Shown here piece by piece: positions 23,924 through 32,434 of a DNA stretch of 64,000 nt. The position numbers and the translations under genes were made by a program. The stretch is from Arachnia propionica (lineage in GTDB: Bacteria; Actinomycetota; Actinomycetes; Propionibacteriales; Propionibacteriaceae), in the NCBI RefSeq assembly GCF_037055325.1, contig NZ_CP146373.1, forward strand, positions 868,001 through 932,000. The letters run 5' to 3'. Position 1 is the stretch's first letter. Each line of letters opens with the position of its first letter. The notes beneath the pieces were generated by a model, which saw only the letters and a program-made list of their open reading frames with translations, was not told where the DNA came from and did not search any database.

Positions 23924-25978
23924 TCAGAGCACCGAACGGGCCGTCTTGATCACGTTCTCGACGGTGAAACCGAACTCTTCGAAGCACTTCACCCCAGCAG
24001 CAGAAGCCCCGAAATGCTCGATGCTGATGCTGGCCCCGGCATCACCGATGTACTTACCCCATCCCATGGCGATACCGGCCTCGATGGAGACCCGGGCCTT
24101 CACATCTTTGGGCAGCACCGAATTGCGGTATTCGGGGTCCTGCTCATCGAACCATTCCATGCAAGGCATGGACACCACACGGGTCGGGATGTTGTCCTCC
24201 TCCAGCTTCGCGGCAGCCTCAAGTGCCAAGGAAACCTCAGAACCGGATGCGATCAGGATCAGCCTTGGCTTGTCGGAGGCTTCCTTCACCACATAGCCGC
24301 CACGGGCGACCCCCTCCGCGGAGGAGTATTCATCACCACGGGCAACGATGCGCAGATCCTGACGGGACAGGATGATCCCTGCAGGGCGATCAGTACGGCG
24401 CAGGATCTCGCCCCAGGCGACAGAGGTCTCATTGGCATCCGCGGGACGAACCACATCCAGGTTGGGGATGGCGCGCAGTGATGCGAGGTGCTCCACAGGC
24501 TGATGGGTGGGACCGTCCTCACCGACCCCGATGGAATCGTGACTCCACACGAAGATGGAGGGTAGCTTCATCAACGCTGCCAGCCGAACCGCGGGACGCA
24601 TGTAGTCCGCGAACACCATGAACGTACCGCCGTAGGCACGGGTCAGGCCTGACAGGACAATACCGTTGATGATGCCGCCCATCGCATGCTCACGGATTCC
24701 GAAGTGGATGGTGCGCCCGTAGGGATTTCCGGGCCAGTCCTCTGCCTGCCGAGCATCGGGCAGGAAGCTTGGCTCATCCTTCATGGTGGTGTTGTTGGAG
24801 CCCGCGAGGTCAGCGGAACCACCCCACAGCTCTGGCAACTGAGACGCCAGCGCGGACAGCACCTCCCCGGAAGCCTTGCGGGTTGACATCATGCCCTCTT
24901 CGAAGACCGGAAGTTTCAGGTCAGCCGGGAGCTTACGGGAGCGGACCCGCTCCAGCAGGACAGCGCGCTTCGGATTGTCGGCCTTCCACGCCTCGAACCT
25001 CTCGTCCCATTCGGCACGATCCGCCTTGCCTCGAGATGCGGCGTTGGCGCGGGCGTGGGCAACGGCCTCCTCGTCGACCGCGAACGGCTCGGCGGGAAAA
25101 CCGAGTTTTTCCTTGAGGGCCGCGATCTCCTCGGCCCCGATCTTGGAACCGTGGATGGCGTGATGCCCGGCCTTGTTCGGCAGCGGCCAGCCAATGATGG
25201 TGTCGAGTTTGATGATCGAGGGTTTGTCCCTGACGGCCTTGGCCGCCCGGATGGCCGAGAGCAGCGCGTCGAGGTCCTCCTTGTAGCCGGTTCCACCGTT
25301 GGTCCAGTCGACCTCCTGGGTATGCCAGCCAAGCGCGTCGTAACGCCCCAGGACATCCTCGGTGAAGGCGATGTTGGTGTCACCTTCGATGGTGATCCGG
25401 TTGGCGTCATAGATCACGATGAGATTGCCCAGATCCTGGGTAGCGGCCAGTGACGATGCCTCCGCGGCCACGCCCTCCTGGAGACAACCATCCCCGACGA
25501 GACAGTAGACGAAGTGGTCGAAAACCGACTTACCCTCGGGCGCGTCCGGATCGAACAGGCCGCGTTCCCTGCGCGCGGCCATCGCCATGCCGACAGCGTT
25601 GCTGATGCCTGCCCCAAGGGGCCCGGTGGTGCACTCGACGAACCGTGTGTGGCCATACTCGGGATGCCCTGCGCACTTGGCTCCCCAGGTTCGCAGCGAC
25701 TTCAGGTCATCGAGCTCGAGATCAGCACCGGCCAGGTAGAGCTGACAGTACTGGGCCAAGGACGCGTGGCCGATCGACAGGACGAAACGATCGCGACCGA
25801 GCCAGGTGTCGTCGGTCGGATCCAATTTCATGATCTTCTGGTAGAGCAGGTACGCAACGGGGGCCAGCGAGATCGGGGTACCAGGGTGGCCGTTGCCGAC
25901 CTTTTCCACGGCATCGGCGGAGAGAATCCTCGCCGTGTCAACGGCTCGGGTGTCCAGTTCTGTCCAGTCAAGGGTCAT
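23924..25978 (-). CDS. tkt: transketolase
   Basis: A 684-residue thiamine-diphosphate enzyme of the pentose phosphate pathway. The ThDP motif GDGCLQEGVAAEASSLAA runs to the conserved Asn near 185. VLSIGHAS, GPLGAGIS and KAGHHAIHG are present in the N-terminal half, and FGIREHAMGGI carries the catalytic Glu. Length is normal. ATG 25978 has AAAGGA 6 nt upstream; the frame to 26032 lacks support. No transaldolase or G6PD gene lies beside it, unlike many Actinobacteria, where tkt-tal-zwf are linked. Confidence 0.95.
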   Translation of the reverse strand: MTLDWTELDTRAVDTARILSADAVEKVGNGHPGTPISLAPVAYLLYQKIMKLDPTDDTWLGRDRFVLSIGHASLAQYCQLYLAGADLELDDLKSLRTWGAKCAGHPEYGHTRFVECTTGPLGAGISNAVGMAMAARRERGLFDPDAPEGKSVFDHFVYCLVGDGCLQEGVAAEASSLAATQDLGNLIVIYDANRITIEGDTNIAFTEDVLGRYDALGWHTQEVDWTNGGTGYKEDLDALLSAIRAAKAVRDKPSIIKLDTIIGWPLPNKAGHHAIHGSKIGAEEIAALKEKLGFPAEPFAVDEEAVAHARANAASRGKADRAEWDERFEAWKADNPKRAVLLERVRSRKLPADLKLPVFEEGMMSTRKASGEVLSALASQLPELWGGSADLAGSNNTTMKDEPSFLPDARQAEDWPGNPYGRTIHFGIREHAMGGIINGIVLSGLTRAYGGTFMVFADYMRPAVRLAALMKLPSIFVWSHDSIGVGEDGPTHQPVEHLASLRAIPNLDVVRPADANETSVAWGEILRRTDRPAGIILSRQDLRIVARGDEYSSAEGVARGGYVVKEASDKPRLILIASGSEVSLALEAAAKLEEDNIPTRVVSMPCMEWFDEQDPEYRNSVLPKDVKARVSIEAGIAMGWGKYIGDAGASISIEHFGASAAGVKCFEEFGFTVENVIKTARSVL

Positions 25979-26065
25979 GTTCTGTCCTTTGAGCTCCTGA
26001 GGAACGGGGCAGCTGCGCCCGCGGTCCCACACTATCGGGTTGTTAACGTGAACACCTGTGGTGGA

Positions 26066-26275
26066 TCAGGTGTCGGCGACGTTGATGGAGAGCCCTGTCC
26101 ACTGAGGCAGCGAGGTCAACGAGGCCCCCTGCTCTACATCGGTTTCATCCTCCGGGGAAACCGTCCCAGGAACCGATCCGGGCATTACGGGGCGGATGGT
26201 TTCCCCCAGCGCCTCACGGACGAGGCGTCCGAGGTCAGAACCACCTTCGGAATCGTGGGTGCGGATCTCAGCCAT
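26066..26275 (-). CDS. small acidic protein, unknown function
   Basis: A 69-residue frame starting MAEIRTHDSEGGSDLGRLV, acidic and without membrane segments. No family is recognised. Support for it being real: a TAAAAT hexamer lies exactly 7 nt before its ATG, the best -10 match in the window, and it sits alone between tkt and the phosphoribosyltransferase gene on the same strand. Confidence 0.45.
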   Translation of the reverse strand: MAEIRTHDSEGGSDLGRLVREALGETIRPVMPGSVPGTVSPEDETDVEQGASLTSLPQWTGLSINVADT

Positions 26276-26288
26276 GGCTCGGATTTTA
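26276..26288 (-). promoter_or_regulatory. leaderless promoter -10 for the 69-residue protein
   Basis: Minus-strand TAAAAT at 26288-26283, a 7-nt spacer, then ATG at 26275. Confidence 0.5.
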
Positions 26289-26305
26289 CTGGGGGTCTCC
26301 GACAA

Positions 26306-26800
26306 TCATTTCAGGGGTGGCTCAGCGGACCACGGGAACACGATCCAACGGTCGGTGCGCCTCCAGCAGAAATCCGGATTCACGATCGTGGTCGGTTTGG
26401 CATAGAACACTGCGCTTCGAACATCGGCCCCGAAACCACGCAGTAGCTTCACCACCAGCGAGAGGGTGCGCCCCGAGTCCGCGACGTCGTCCACCACGAG
26501 AAGCTGTCTGTCCGTGATTGATTCGGTGTCCAGCATGGGGGCCAGTAGAACCGGATCGGGGAGGGTTTGTTCAACGTCGGTGTAGAACTCGACGTTGATG
26601 GCGTCGGTGAGTTTCACCCCGAGCCGATAGGTAAGCGCGCCGGCTGGAATCATGCCTCCCCTGGCGATGGCGATGATCACCGAAGGGCGGAAACCAGATT
26701 CGTGCACCTGAAGCGCGAGGTCGTCGGCGGCCTCCCCGACCCCTTCCCAGGTGAGCACCTCTCTACCCGCATGGTCGCTGGCGTCGCCGTGATAAACCAT
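26306..26800 (-). CDS. phosphoribosyltransferase (xanthine/guanine type)
   Basis: A 164-residue type I phosphoribosyltransferase. The PRPP loop LVVDDVADSGRT (101-112) and the pyrophosphate-loop IAIARGGMIPAG (43-54) are intact. Length and layout fit hypoxanthine/xanthine-guanine PRTases such as Gpt, a purine salvage enzyme. Purine nucleoside phosphorylase and adenosine deaminase elsewhere in the window would feed the same salvage route, though they are not linked. The base specificity is not certain. Confidence 0.82.
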   Translation of the reverse strand: MVYHGDASDHAGREVLTWEGVGEAADDLALQVHESGFRPSVIIAIARGGMIPAGALTYRLGVKLTDAINVEFYTDVEQTLPDPVLLAPMLDTESITDRQLLVVDDVADSGRTLSLVVKLLRGFGADVRSAVFYAKPTTIVNPDFCWRRTDRWIVFPWSAEPPLK

Positions 26801-26812
26801 GGCGGAATGCTA
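26801..26812 (-). promoter_or_regulatory. leaderless promoter -10 for the phosphoribosyltransferase
   Basis: Minus-strand TAGCAT at 26812-26807, a 6-nt spacer, then ATG at 26800. Confidence 0.45.
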
Positions 26813-26817
26813 TCGGC

Positions 26818-27315
26818 TCAATCGAAGCGGCGGGTGACGAACACGACGTCCAGCCAGCGTCCAAATTTCCTGCCTACCTCCGGCAGCACGACCGACTCGA
26901 TGAATCCCAGACTCTTGTGAAAGGCCCGGGAGGCCATATTGTCCGCATCCAGGACACCGAGCATGACGTGGACCCCGCGACCCCGAGCATGGTCAAGAAG
27001 AGCACACAGAAGCATCCGACCGACCCCGTTGGAACGGCTTCCCTCGGCCACATACACGGAGTGCTCAACGGTGTGGCGATAGGCCGCCTTGTCGCGAAAC
27101 GGGCCGTAACTGGCGAAGCCGACCACCCGACCATTCTCCTCGAGGACCAGGACAGGATGTCCCTGGTTTCGCAGCCTCTCGAACCAGGCGGTGCGCTCCT
27201 CAAGAGTGACCGGCTCGACGTCATAGGAGGCGGTGGTGGCCACCCCACCCTCGTTGTAGATCTCCACGATGGCCGGGAGATCCTCATGATTGGCGGAGCG
27301 GATCACGGGAGGCAT
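26818..27315 (-). CDS. GNAT N-acetyltransferase (phosphinothricin acetyltransferase-like)
   Basis: A 165-residue acetyltransferase of the Pat/MnaT (YncA) group. The acetyl-CoA loop SRSNGVGRMLL lies at about 93-103, preceded by the HSVYVAEGSR strand, and DADNMASRAFHKSLGF follows. The group acetylates methionine sulfoximine, phosphinothricin or similar amines; the real substrate is unknown. TAGTAT 6 nt before the ATG suggests a leaderless mRNA. Confidence 0.82.
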   Translation of the reverse strand: MPPVIRSANHEDLPAIVEIYNEGGVATTASYDVEPVTLEERTAWFERLRNQGHPVLVLEENGRVVGFASYGPFRDKAAYRHTVEHSVYVAEGSRSNGVGRMLLCALLDHARGRGVHVMLGVLDADNMASRAFHKSLGFIESVVLPEVGRKFGRWLDVVFVTRRFD

Positions 27316-27327
27316 GGATTCATACTA
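27316..27327 (-). promoter_or_regulatory. leaderless promoter -10 for the acetyltransferase
   Basis: Minus-strand TAGTAT at 27327-27322, a 6-nt spacer, then ATG at 27315. Confidence 0.45.
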
Positions 27328-27609
27328 GAGCTCACCACAGACCCCACAACGACATCTCGAAGCCAGAAACCGAAAAACAATCGAACGCCCCTCACCCGCG
27401 GCCAGGAAATTCCCATTCCCACTGCCCAGGCGACATTGAAATGGAACCAAGCAGGAACGAAAGTCATCATCGCGCAGGTTAACCTTTGACATTGTTTCCG
27501 TGCTCGTACGCACGTCTGGCCGAACCACGAACCCGACCGCCGACCCAATCTGACAGCAACACCTTCTCAAGCACAAGATCCCTCAACATCCGATTCGCGA
27601 GAGAAAAGT

Positions 27610-28138
27610 ATGGAAGCTCGAGAGGATCACCTCAGCCCGACATACGATGGCCTCGCCCGAGAAATTCACCACGAATCCCAATATCCTTCCCATCGATTAG
27701 ACATCGAGCATGAAACAAAACCTCACAGGCTCCTCGGCATCCGCCAGCACCTCGAGCTCTTCGCCTCCACCATGGCAGTCGAGCAGGCAGAACAATCCAC
27801 CGAGACCACGGATGACACCCTCGGATCAGCCGCCATGAGGACCCTGCCCAATTTCGACGATTCGTGCACGTAGAGCAGCTGACCGACGAAACTTTCCGGA
27901 GAAACAATGGGGTGACATCTGGGCTGTTGCGATAGCAATCGTTGGCTCCTGGATTGCGATCGGCATCGTCGCATGGTTCGTTCCTGGTTTCTACCAGCCA
28001 TTGTGGTTCATGGTTTTCGCACCGATCCCAGGCACGCTGGGAATGCTCCTCGGAATACGTTGGCGTCGACAACACTCCCACGACACAGATAACTCCAGCA
28101 AGGCCGAAATTCCTGACAGCACGAACGAGAAGCAATGA
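27610..28138 (+). pseudogene. probable frameshifted remnant of a two-helix membrane protein
   Basis: A frame open from 27839 to the stop at 28136-28138 encodes a convincing membrane segment (WAVAIAIVGSWIAIGIVAWF, then a second helix around FMVFAPIPGTLGMLLGI) and a polar tail ending STNEKQ. It has no ATG, GTG or TTG start before the helices. The preceding 27610-27873 frame starts with ATG, is acidic and overlaps it in another phase. A single +1 shift between 27839 and 27873 would join them into one protein of about 175 residues. No family is recognised; a sequencing error is not excluded. Confidence 0.4.
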
Positions 28139-28222
28139 TCTGCGATGCTACGTCTCCTGGACTCCAGTTGTCCTCCAAGAAGACCCGCATCATTTCCCTG
28201 GAGAAGATGTGATCCACCACTT

Positions 28223-28270
28223 CGGTCTTCCGTGGCCCTGGGATGACCGGGGCCACGGAAGACCGGTTTT
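28223..28270 (+). terminator. strong hairpin with T tract
   Basis: A 16-bp perfect stem (28223-28238 with 28250-28265), an 11-nt loop, then TTTT at 28267-28270. It could end transcription coming from the broken gene on the plus strand. On the minus strand it lies 38 bp after the acylase stop without a T tract, so it may work in both directions. Confidence 0.65.
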
Positions 28271-28302
28271 CTCCGGGCCGGGAACAGCGCTCCCGCACGG
28301 GG

Positions 28303-30990
28303 TTATTCGGGCCGCAGCGTCAGGGCGTTCCGTGTTGCCGCGGCGATGGCCTCACGGCTGAAGGGCCAGTCGAAGAACTCACCCGTGGCCCAGGCCTCGA
28401 ACTGGTCCGCAACGTGTGACGACCACGGGTGGCCGGAGCTTCCCGAGGAGATCACCCACCGGGCCCGGTCGACGTCGCTCAGGTCCACCGCCATGCGCAT
28501 GGAGGGCCCCGCGATCACCTCGTAGTCCACCTGTCCATTGTCCTTGACGCGCTCGTCGTAGCTGTTTGCATTGGGGATATCGGGTCCACCGCCGACTGCC
28601 CGTGGTTTCTGACTGAAGTGGTCCCTGATGAACCAGGGCAGACCCTCACCTCCTAGGATCTGGCGCCTCGGAGTCTGGACGTGGAGGTCACCCCATCGCC
28701 ACGTGGTGTGGTCCCGGCCCAATCGGGCGGTCAGCTCGGCGTCGGTCTCGGCGTAGGCTCGGCGCATGATCTGAGCTGCATCCTCCACCTCTGAGGTTTT
28801 CTTGTCATCCCACAATGGGTTCTGGGGTTCCGAGATCAGTTTTCCCATCAACCGGATTTCCGGATACTCAACCCCGTCGTCCGCCAGGGCCGCATTGCTG
28901 AGGTGCGAGAAAAGCGATGCCATGATCATCGCCCCGGGCTCGTCAACGGCGTAATGGCCGCCCCGTTCGTACCAGCGGGCCAGTTCCGATTGCAGTTCCT
29001 TGTGGCGTTCATCGTTCAGCTCCACTGTGGTCAGGGCGGCAGCGACCTCCTGGGCCTGCGGCGAGCCGTCGAGAAGCATGATCTTCGACGCCTCCTCCAA
29101 CGTGACAGGACCCTGCGCGGTGAGGTGCGCGATGGCGTCGTACATCTGCTGGGAGCGATAGCCCTGGACGTAAACGGTACCGAGGTAGGGTCCGCTGGCC
29201 TCGGGCGTGACCGGCTGGTTCGCCGGGACGATGATCCCATCAGCCGGGTTGAGCACAGCAGGCATGTCTGAGGGTGCATAGAATCCCTGCCAGTCGTAGC
29301 TGGAATCCCAACCGGGGCGCGGCCAGCGGCCATCGGCCCCCAAGTTGTCCGCCTGGTGGGCGACGCCGTCCCGCCCGTCGGCCGGAGCCTTGACGGGCCG
29401 CACCGGGTACCTGCCCGGGGCCTGGTAGCCGATGTCGCCGGAGGCGGTGGCGAACAGGATGTTCTCCGCCGGATTCTCCATCAGGGCCGCCGCGGTCGAG
29501 ACCTCCTCGGCATTCGTGGCACGGTCGAGCGCAAAGAACGATTCACCGGTCCTGCCGGGCATCAGCGCAGTCCACTGCAGGGCCACCGAGAGGTTCTCCG
29601 GTGCGCCGGGAACCGGCCTGAACTGTTCGTCCGGCGCGAACAACCCGGAAACGACGGGGCCGTGCACCGAGGTGCGCACCCGGATCTCGACGTCCTCGCC
29701 ACCAGCGACCCGGATCGTCTCGGTACGAGTCTGATATGCCAGACACCTGCCGTCACGCTGATAGGAATTCTCGCCAACGTTCTTCTCAACCACCAAGTCG
29801 CTGACGTCACCGCCAAGATTGGTCAGTCCCCAGGCCAGGTCAGCATTGCGCCCGATCATGACTCCCGGCATGCCGGCCATGGAGAACCCGGAAACGTCGA
29901 AGGTGCATTCCCCATTCACCTGCTCGCAGTGCAGACCGACCTGAAACCAGACCGAGGGATAGGCGATCTGAAGGTGGGGGTCGTTGCCGATGATGGGTTT
30001 CCCAGACGCGGTGTGCTGCCCCGCGATCACGAAGGAGTTCGACCCGATCCCCGGGCCGTCGCCCAGCAGATGCGGCACGGCCTCCATCGCCTGCCGGACG
30101 CTCTGGAGCGCCCCGATGGCGTCGCCGGAACTCAGTGAGGGTGTTTCGCCGCCGGTCCCGGGTGACTGTGAAAGGAGCTGATCGGGCTCGGGGCAGTCCT
30201 CGGGATTCGTTTCCTGGATTTCCAGCGGCAGCGGCTCGGCCACCGGATACTCGGCACGTGTCCGCAGGTTGCTTCCCGTCGTCTCCTGTCCGATGATCGG
30301 CCTGCGTTTCTCCTCCTCGAACCGCGGGAACAGTTCCTCCACCGCCGACGGACTACCCAGTTTCTGCAGGTACCCCATGCGGTCGATCTCCCTCGTATGG
30401 GTGCTGCTCAGGCCCAGGTTCAGCTGCTTGAGCGAGACCAGCGAATCAACACCGGTCCACGGCTCGATGCCAGCGACGGGCAGGCTCAAGCCCAGCGCTG
30501 CGTACTCATTGGCCAGCTGCCACGGCTGCTTTCCCGATATGTAGGCGTTGATGCCCTCGGCGTAGGCCTCGTAAAACCCGCGGGCCTCATCCGACAGCAG
30601 GTCCCACTCTTTTTCCGCCACCCGGCGCCATCCCATGGTGCGCACCGTGATGTCCGATTCCTTCCCGGACTCTCCCACGAGTTCCGCCAGGCGCCCGGAG
30701 GCCATGTGGCGCGACAGGTCCATCTGGAAGAAACGTTCCTGGGCATGCACGTATCCCTGTGCGAAGAACAGGTCGTGGTCGGTGGTGGCATAGATGTGGG
30801 GTACGGCACGGTCGTCGCGCAACACTCTGATCTCGGCGCGTGGTCCGCTCAGAGTGACCTCACCGGAGTGTTTCGGCAGAGGTCCTCTCAGCACCACGAC
30901 CACAGCAAGGGCCGCCACCAGGATCAGGGCAACGGCAACTCCGAGCACGGTGAAAAGCACTCGGCGGACAGTTCTCTTTTTCTTTGACAT
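28303..30990 (-). CDS. penicillin acylase family (S45) Ntn hydrolase
   Basis: An 895-residue secreted or membrane-tethered amidohydrolase. An N-terminal signal anchor (about 10-34) is followed by the alpha-chain region with IRVLRDDRAVPHIYATTDHDLFFAQGYVHAQER. The expected autoproteolytic site is before Ser317 in GIGSNSFVIAG, which then becomes the N-terminal nucleophile of the beta chain. The NDPHLQIAYPSVWF motif is typical. Substrates in the family include penicillins, acyl-homoserine lactones and other N-acyl amides; nothing here decides. ATG 30990 has GGGAG 6 nt upstream. Confidence 0.88.
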   Translation of the reverse strand: MSKKKRTVRRVLFTVLGVAVALILVAALAVVVVLRGPLPKHSGEVTLSGPRAEIRVLRDDRAVPHIYATTDHDLFFAQGYVHAQERFFQMDLSRHMASGRLAELVGESGKESDITVRTMGWRRVAEKEWDLLSDEARGFYEAYAEGINAYISGKQPWQLANEYAALGLSLPVAGIEPWTGVDSLVSLKQLNLGLSSTHTREIDRMGYLQKLGSPSAVEELFPRFEEEKRRPIIGQETTGSNLRTRAEYPVAEPLPLEIQETNPEDCPEPDQLLSQSPGTGGETPSLSSGDAIGALQSVRQAMEAVPHLLGDGPGIGSNSFVIAGQHTASGKPIIGNDPHLQIAYPSVWFQVGLHCEQVNGECTFDVSGFSMAGMPGVMIGRNADLAWGLTNLGGDVSDLVVEKNVGENSYQRDGRCLAYQTRTETIRVAGGEDVEIRVRTSVHGPVVSGLFAPDEQFRPVPGAPENLSVALQWTALMPGRTGESFFALDRATNAEEVSTAAALMENPAENILFATASGDIGYQAPGRYPVRPVKAPADGRDGVAHQADNLGADGRWPRPGWDSSYDWQGFYAPSDMPAVLNPADGIIVPANQPVTPEASGPYLGTVYVQGYRSQQMYDAIAHLTAQGPVTLEEASKIMLLDGSPQAQEVAAALTTVELNDERHKELQSELARWYERGGHYAVDEPGAMIMASLFSHLSNAALADDGVEYPEIRLMGKLISEPQNPLWDDKKTSEVEDAAQIMRRAYAETDAELTARLGRDHTTWRWGDLHVQTPRRQILGGEGLPWFIRDHFSQKPRAVGGGPDIPNANSYDERVKDNGQVDYEVIAGPSMRMAVDLSDVDRARWVISSGSSGHPWSSHVADQFEAWATGEFFDWPFSREAIAAATRNALTLRPE

Positions 30991-31258
30991 GTCTCGTCTC
31001 CCAGAGAGGTATCTTCGATCCCCTCCCCCGTTCCCCACACATGTGGCCGGAACCCACGAGAACGTTATTGTCTTCCGTTGTGGCCAGACATCTGTCCGTG
31101 GTCAACTACCTCGTCAGGGCCTTCCCCTACGCGACCCGTACGGGTTTTTCACGTGCCGCGGCGAGTATTCGACAGTAGAAAGAAAAGCCCATCAGCGCTG
31201 CTGGTCCTCCAGCTGCGCTCCGCCCGTTCGGTGGTCTGTGTCTTGTCGCCATCACCAT
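30991..31258. other. intergenic, no gene seen
   Basis: Non-coding stretch between the acylase start and the tandem repeat at the end of the VWA gene. It should hold the acylase promoter, but no clear -10/-35 pair or hairpin was recognised. Together with the repeat it separates the VWA operon from the acylase by 295 bp. Confidence 0.4.
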
Positions 31259-31306
31259 CAGTTACGCCTTCGCAGCTTTTTCCAGTTACGCCTTCGCAGC
31301 TTTTTC
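31259..31306. repeat. 24-bp tandem duplication at the 3' end of the VWA gene
   Basis: Two perfect head-to-tail copies of a 24-bp unit, 31259-31282 and 31283-31306. The inner copy contains the last codons (EKAAKA) and the TAA stop of the VWA gene; the outer copy repeats them beyond the stop. The unit length is a multiple of three, so the duplication keeps the same frame, and either stop would give the same C-terminus. Confidence 0.9.
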
Positions 31307-32434
31307 CGCGGAGACCCAGCCCGCCAGATCACCCTTGTTGATCGCGAGGGCGATCATCTCGGGGAAGGCGTCGGGGGTGCAGGCGAATGACGGGATTCCC
31401 ATAGCGGCCAGGCTGCCTGCCACGTCGTGGTTGTAGCCAGGAGTGCCATCGTCATCGAGGGCCAGCAGGGTCACCATCGTGACGCCCTGCTGCTGAAACT
31501 GACCCATCCGCCGCAGCATCTGTTCGGGGCTGAAGTCGTAGAGGTCGCTGATGAGGACCATCACCGTCTCGCGGGGGCGCTGCACCAGGTGTTCGCAGTA
31601 CGCAAGTGCCTTGCTGGTGTCCGTGCCGCCACCGAGCTGGGTGCCAAAGATGACGTCGACGGGGTCGCTGAGCTGATCGGTGAGGTCCACGACCGATGTG
31701 TCATAGACCACGAGGTAGGTTTTCACCGCCTTGATAGAGGCCAGCACGGCTGCGAAGATGCTGGCATAGACCACCGACGTCGCCATGGAGCCCGACTGGT
31801 CAACCACTAGCACAATCTCCCGCTGGAAACCGGTCTGTTTGCGGCCATATCCGATGAGCCGCTCAGGCACGACGGTGTTCAATTCGGGAAGGTAATTGCC
31901 CAGGTTCGCCGCGATCGTTCGTGACCAGTTGATGTCATTCAGGTGGGGCCGGTTGGTGCGAGCAGCCCGGTTCAACGCACCCCGAACCGCCTGCTGCACC
32001 TTGTCGGCGAGTTTCTCCTCCACCCGCTTGACCACCCGGGACACAACCTCGCGGGCGCTGGCCCTGGCCTTCTGCGGCATGACCCGTCCCAAACCGGCCA
32101 AGGTGGCCACCAGGTGCACATCGGCCTCAACGGTCTCCAGCATCTCCGGTTCCAGCAGCAGCTGCTTGAGACCAAGCCGATCGATGGCATCGGCCTGCAT
32201 CACCTGCACCACCCGCGACGGAAAATAGGTACGGATGTCACCGAGCCATCGCGCCACCCTCGGCGCCGAGGCACCGAGCCCGGCACCTCGTTTCTGCCCA
32301 TCGCCGCTCTGGTTGTCGTAGAGGGCAGCCAGGGCGGCGTCCATGGCGGCATCCTGCCGGGACAGGGTCCCCTCAGTACCCTCCGGGGCGGTTCCCAGCA
32401 GCAGCCGCCAACGCCGGTCACGTTCGTCGTTCAT
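31286..32434 (-). CDS. VWA domain protein of the MoxR/DUF5682 operon
   Basis: A 382-residue cytosolic protein, last gene of a five-gene operon. The N-terminal half (about 1-200) is helical and unassigned. The von Willebrand A domain (about 205-375) has an intact metal site: DQSGS (Asp212, Ser214, Ser216), a Thr in GGGTDTSKAL near 271, and Asp in ISDLYDF near 297. VWA partners of MoxR ATPases usually act as adaptors or as the substrate-binding part of a metal-insertion or remodelling complex. Its start overlaps the DUF5682 stop by 4 bp. A tandem repeat spans its stop codon. Confidence 0.88.
   Translation of the reverse strand: MNDERDRRWRLLLGTAPEGTEGTLSRQDAAMDAALAALYDNQSGDGQKRGAGLGASAPRVARWLGDIRTYFPSRVVQVMQADAIDRLGLKQLLLEPEMLETVEADVHLVATLAGLGRVMPQKARASAREVVSRVVKRVEEKLADKVQQAVRGALNRAARTNRPHLNDINWSRTIAANLGNYLPELNTVVPERLIGYGRKQTGFQREIVLVVDQSGSMATSVVYASIFAAVLASIKAVKTYLVVYDTSVVDLTDQLSDPVDVIFGTQLGGGTDTSKALAYCEHLVQRPRETVMVLISDLYDFSPEQMLRRMGQFQQQGVTMVTLLALDDDGTPGYNHDVAGSLAAMGIPSFACTPDAFPEMIALAINKGDLAGWVSAEKAAKA

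Larger units (their letters stand above)
27328..28302. other. nearly gene-free, lower-GC stretch
   Basis: About one kilobase between the acetyltransferase and the acylase. Base composition looks less GC-rich than the flanks, and no intact gene with a start site and recognisable family is seen on either strand. It holds a probable broken gene (27610-28138) and a strong hairpin (28223-28270). A TTGACA at 27486-27491 could be a -35 box, but no matching -10 was found. The other open frames here lack codon bias typical of the neighbours. Confidence 0.5.

Noticed and set aside
26066-26800. Toxin-antitoxin pair (small acidic protein plus neighbour)
   Set aside because: The neighbour is a clear phosphoribosyltransferase with its own promoter, and no toxin fold is seen.
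27632-28135. 167-residue minus-strand frame in the gene-poor stretch
   Set aside because: Its composition (runs of Arg, Trp and Cys) is typical of an antisense shadow of the membrane-protein remnant.
27942-28361. 139-residue plus-strand frame in the gene-poor stretch
   Set aside because: It overlaps the better two-helix frame and the acylase end, has no promoter or ribosome-binding site, and lacks any recognisable pattern.
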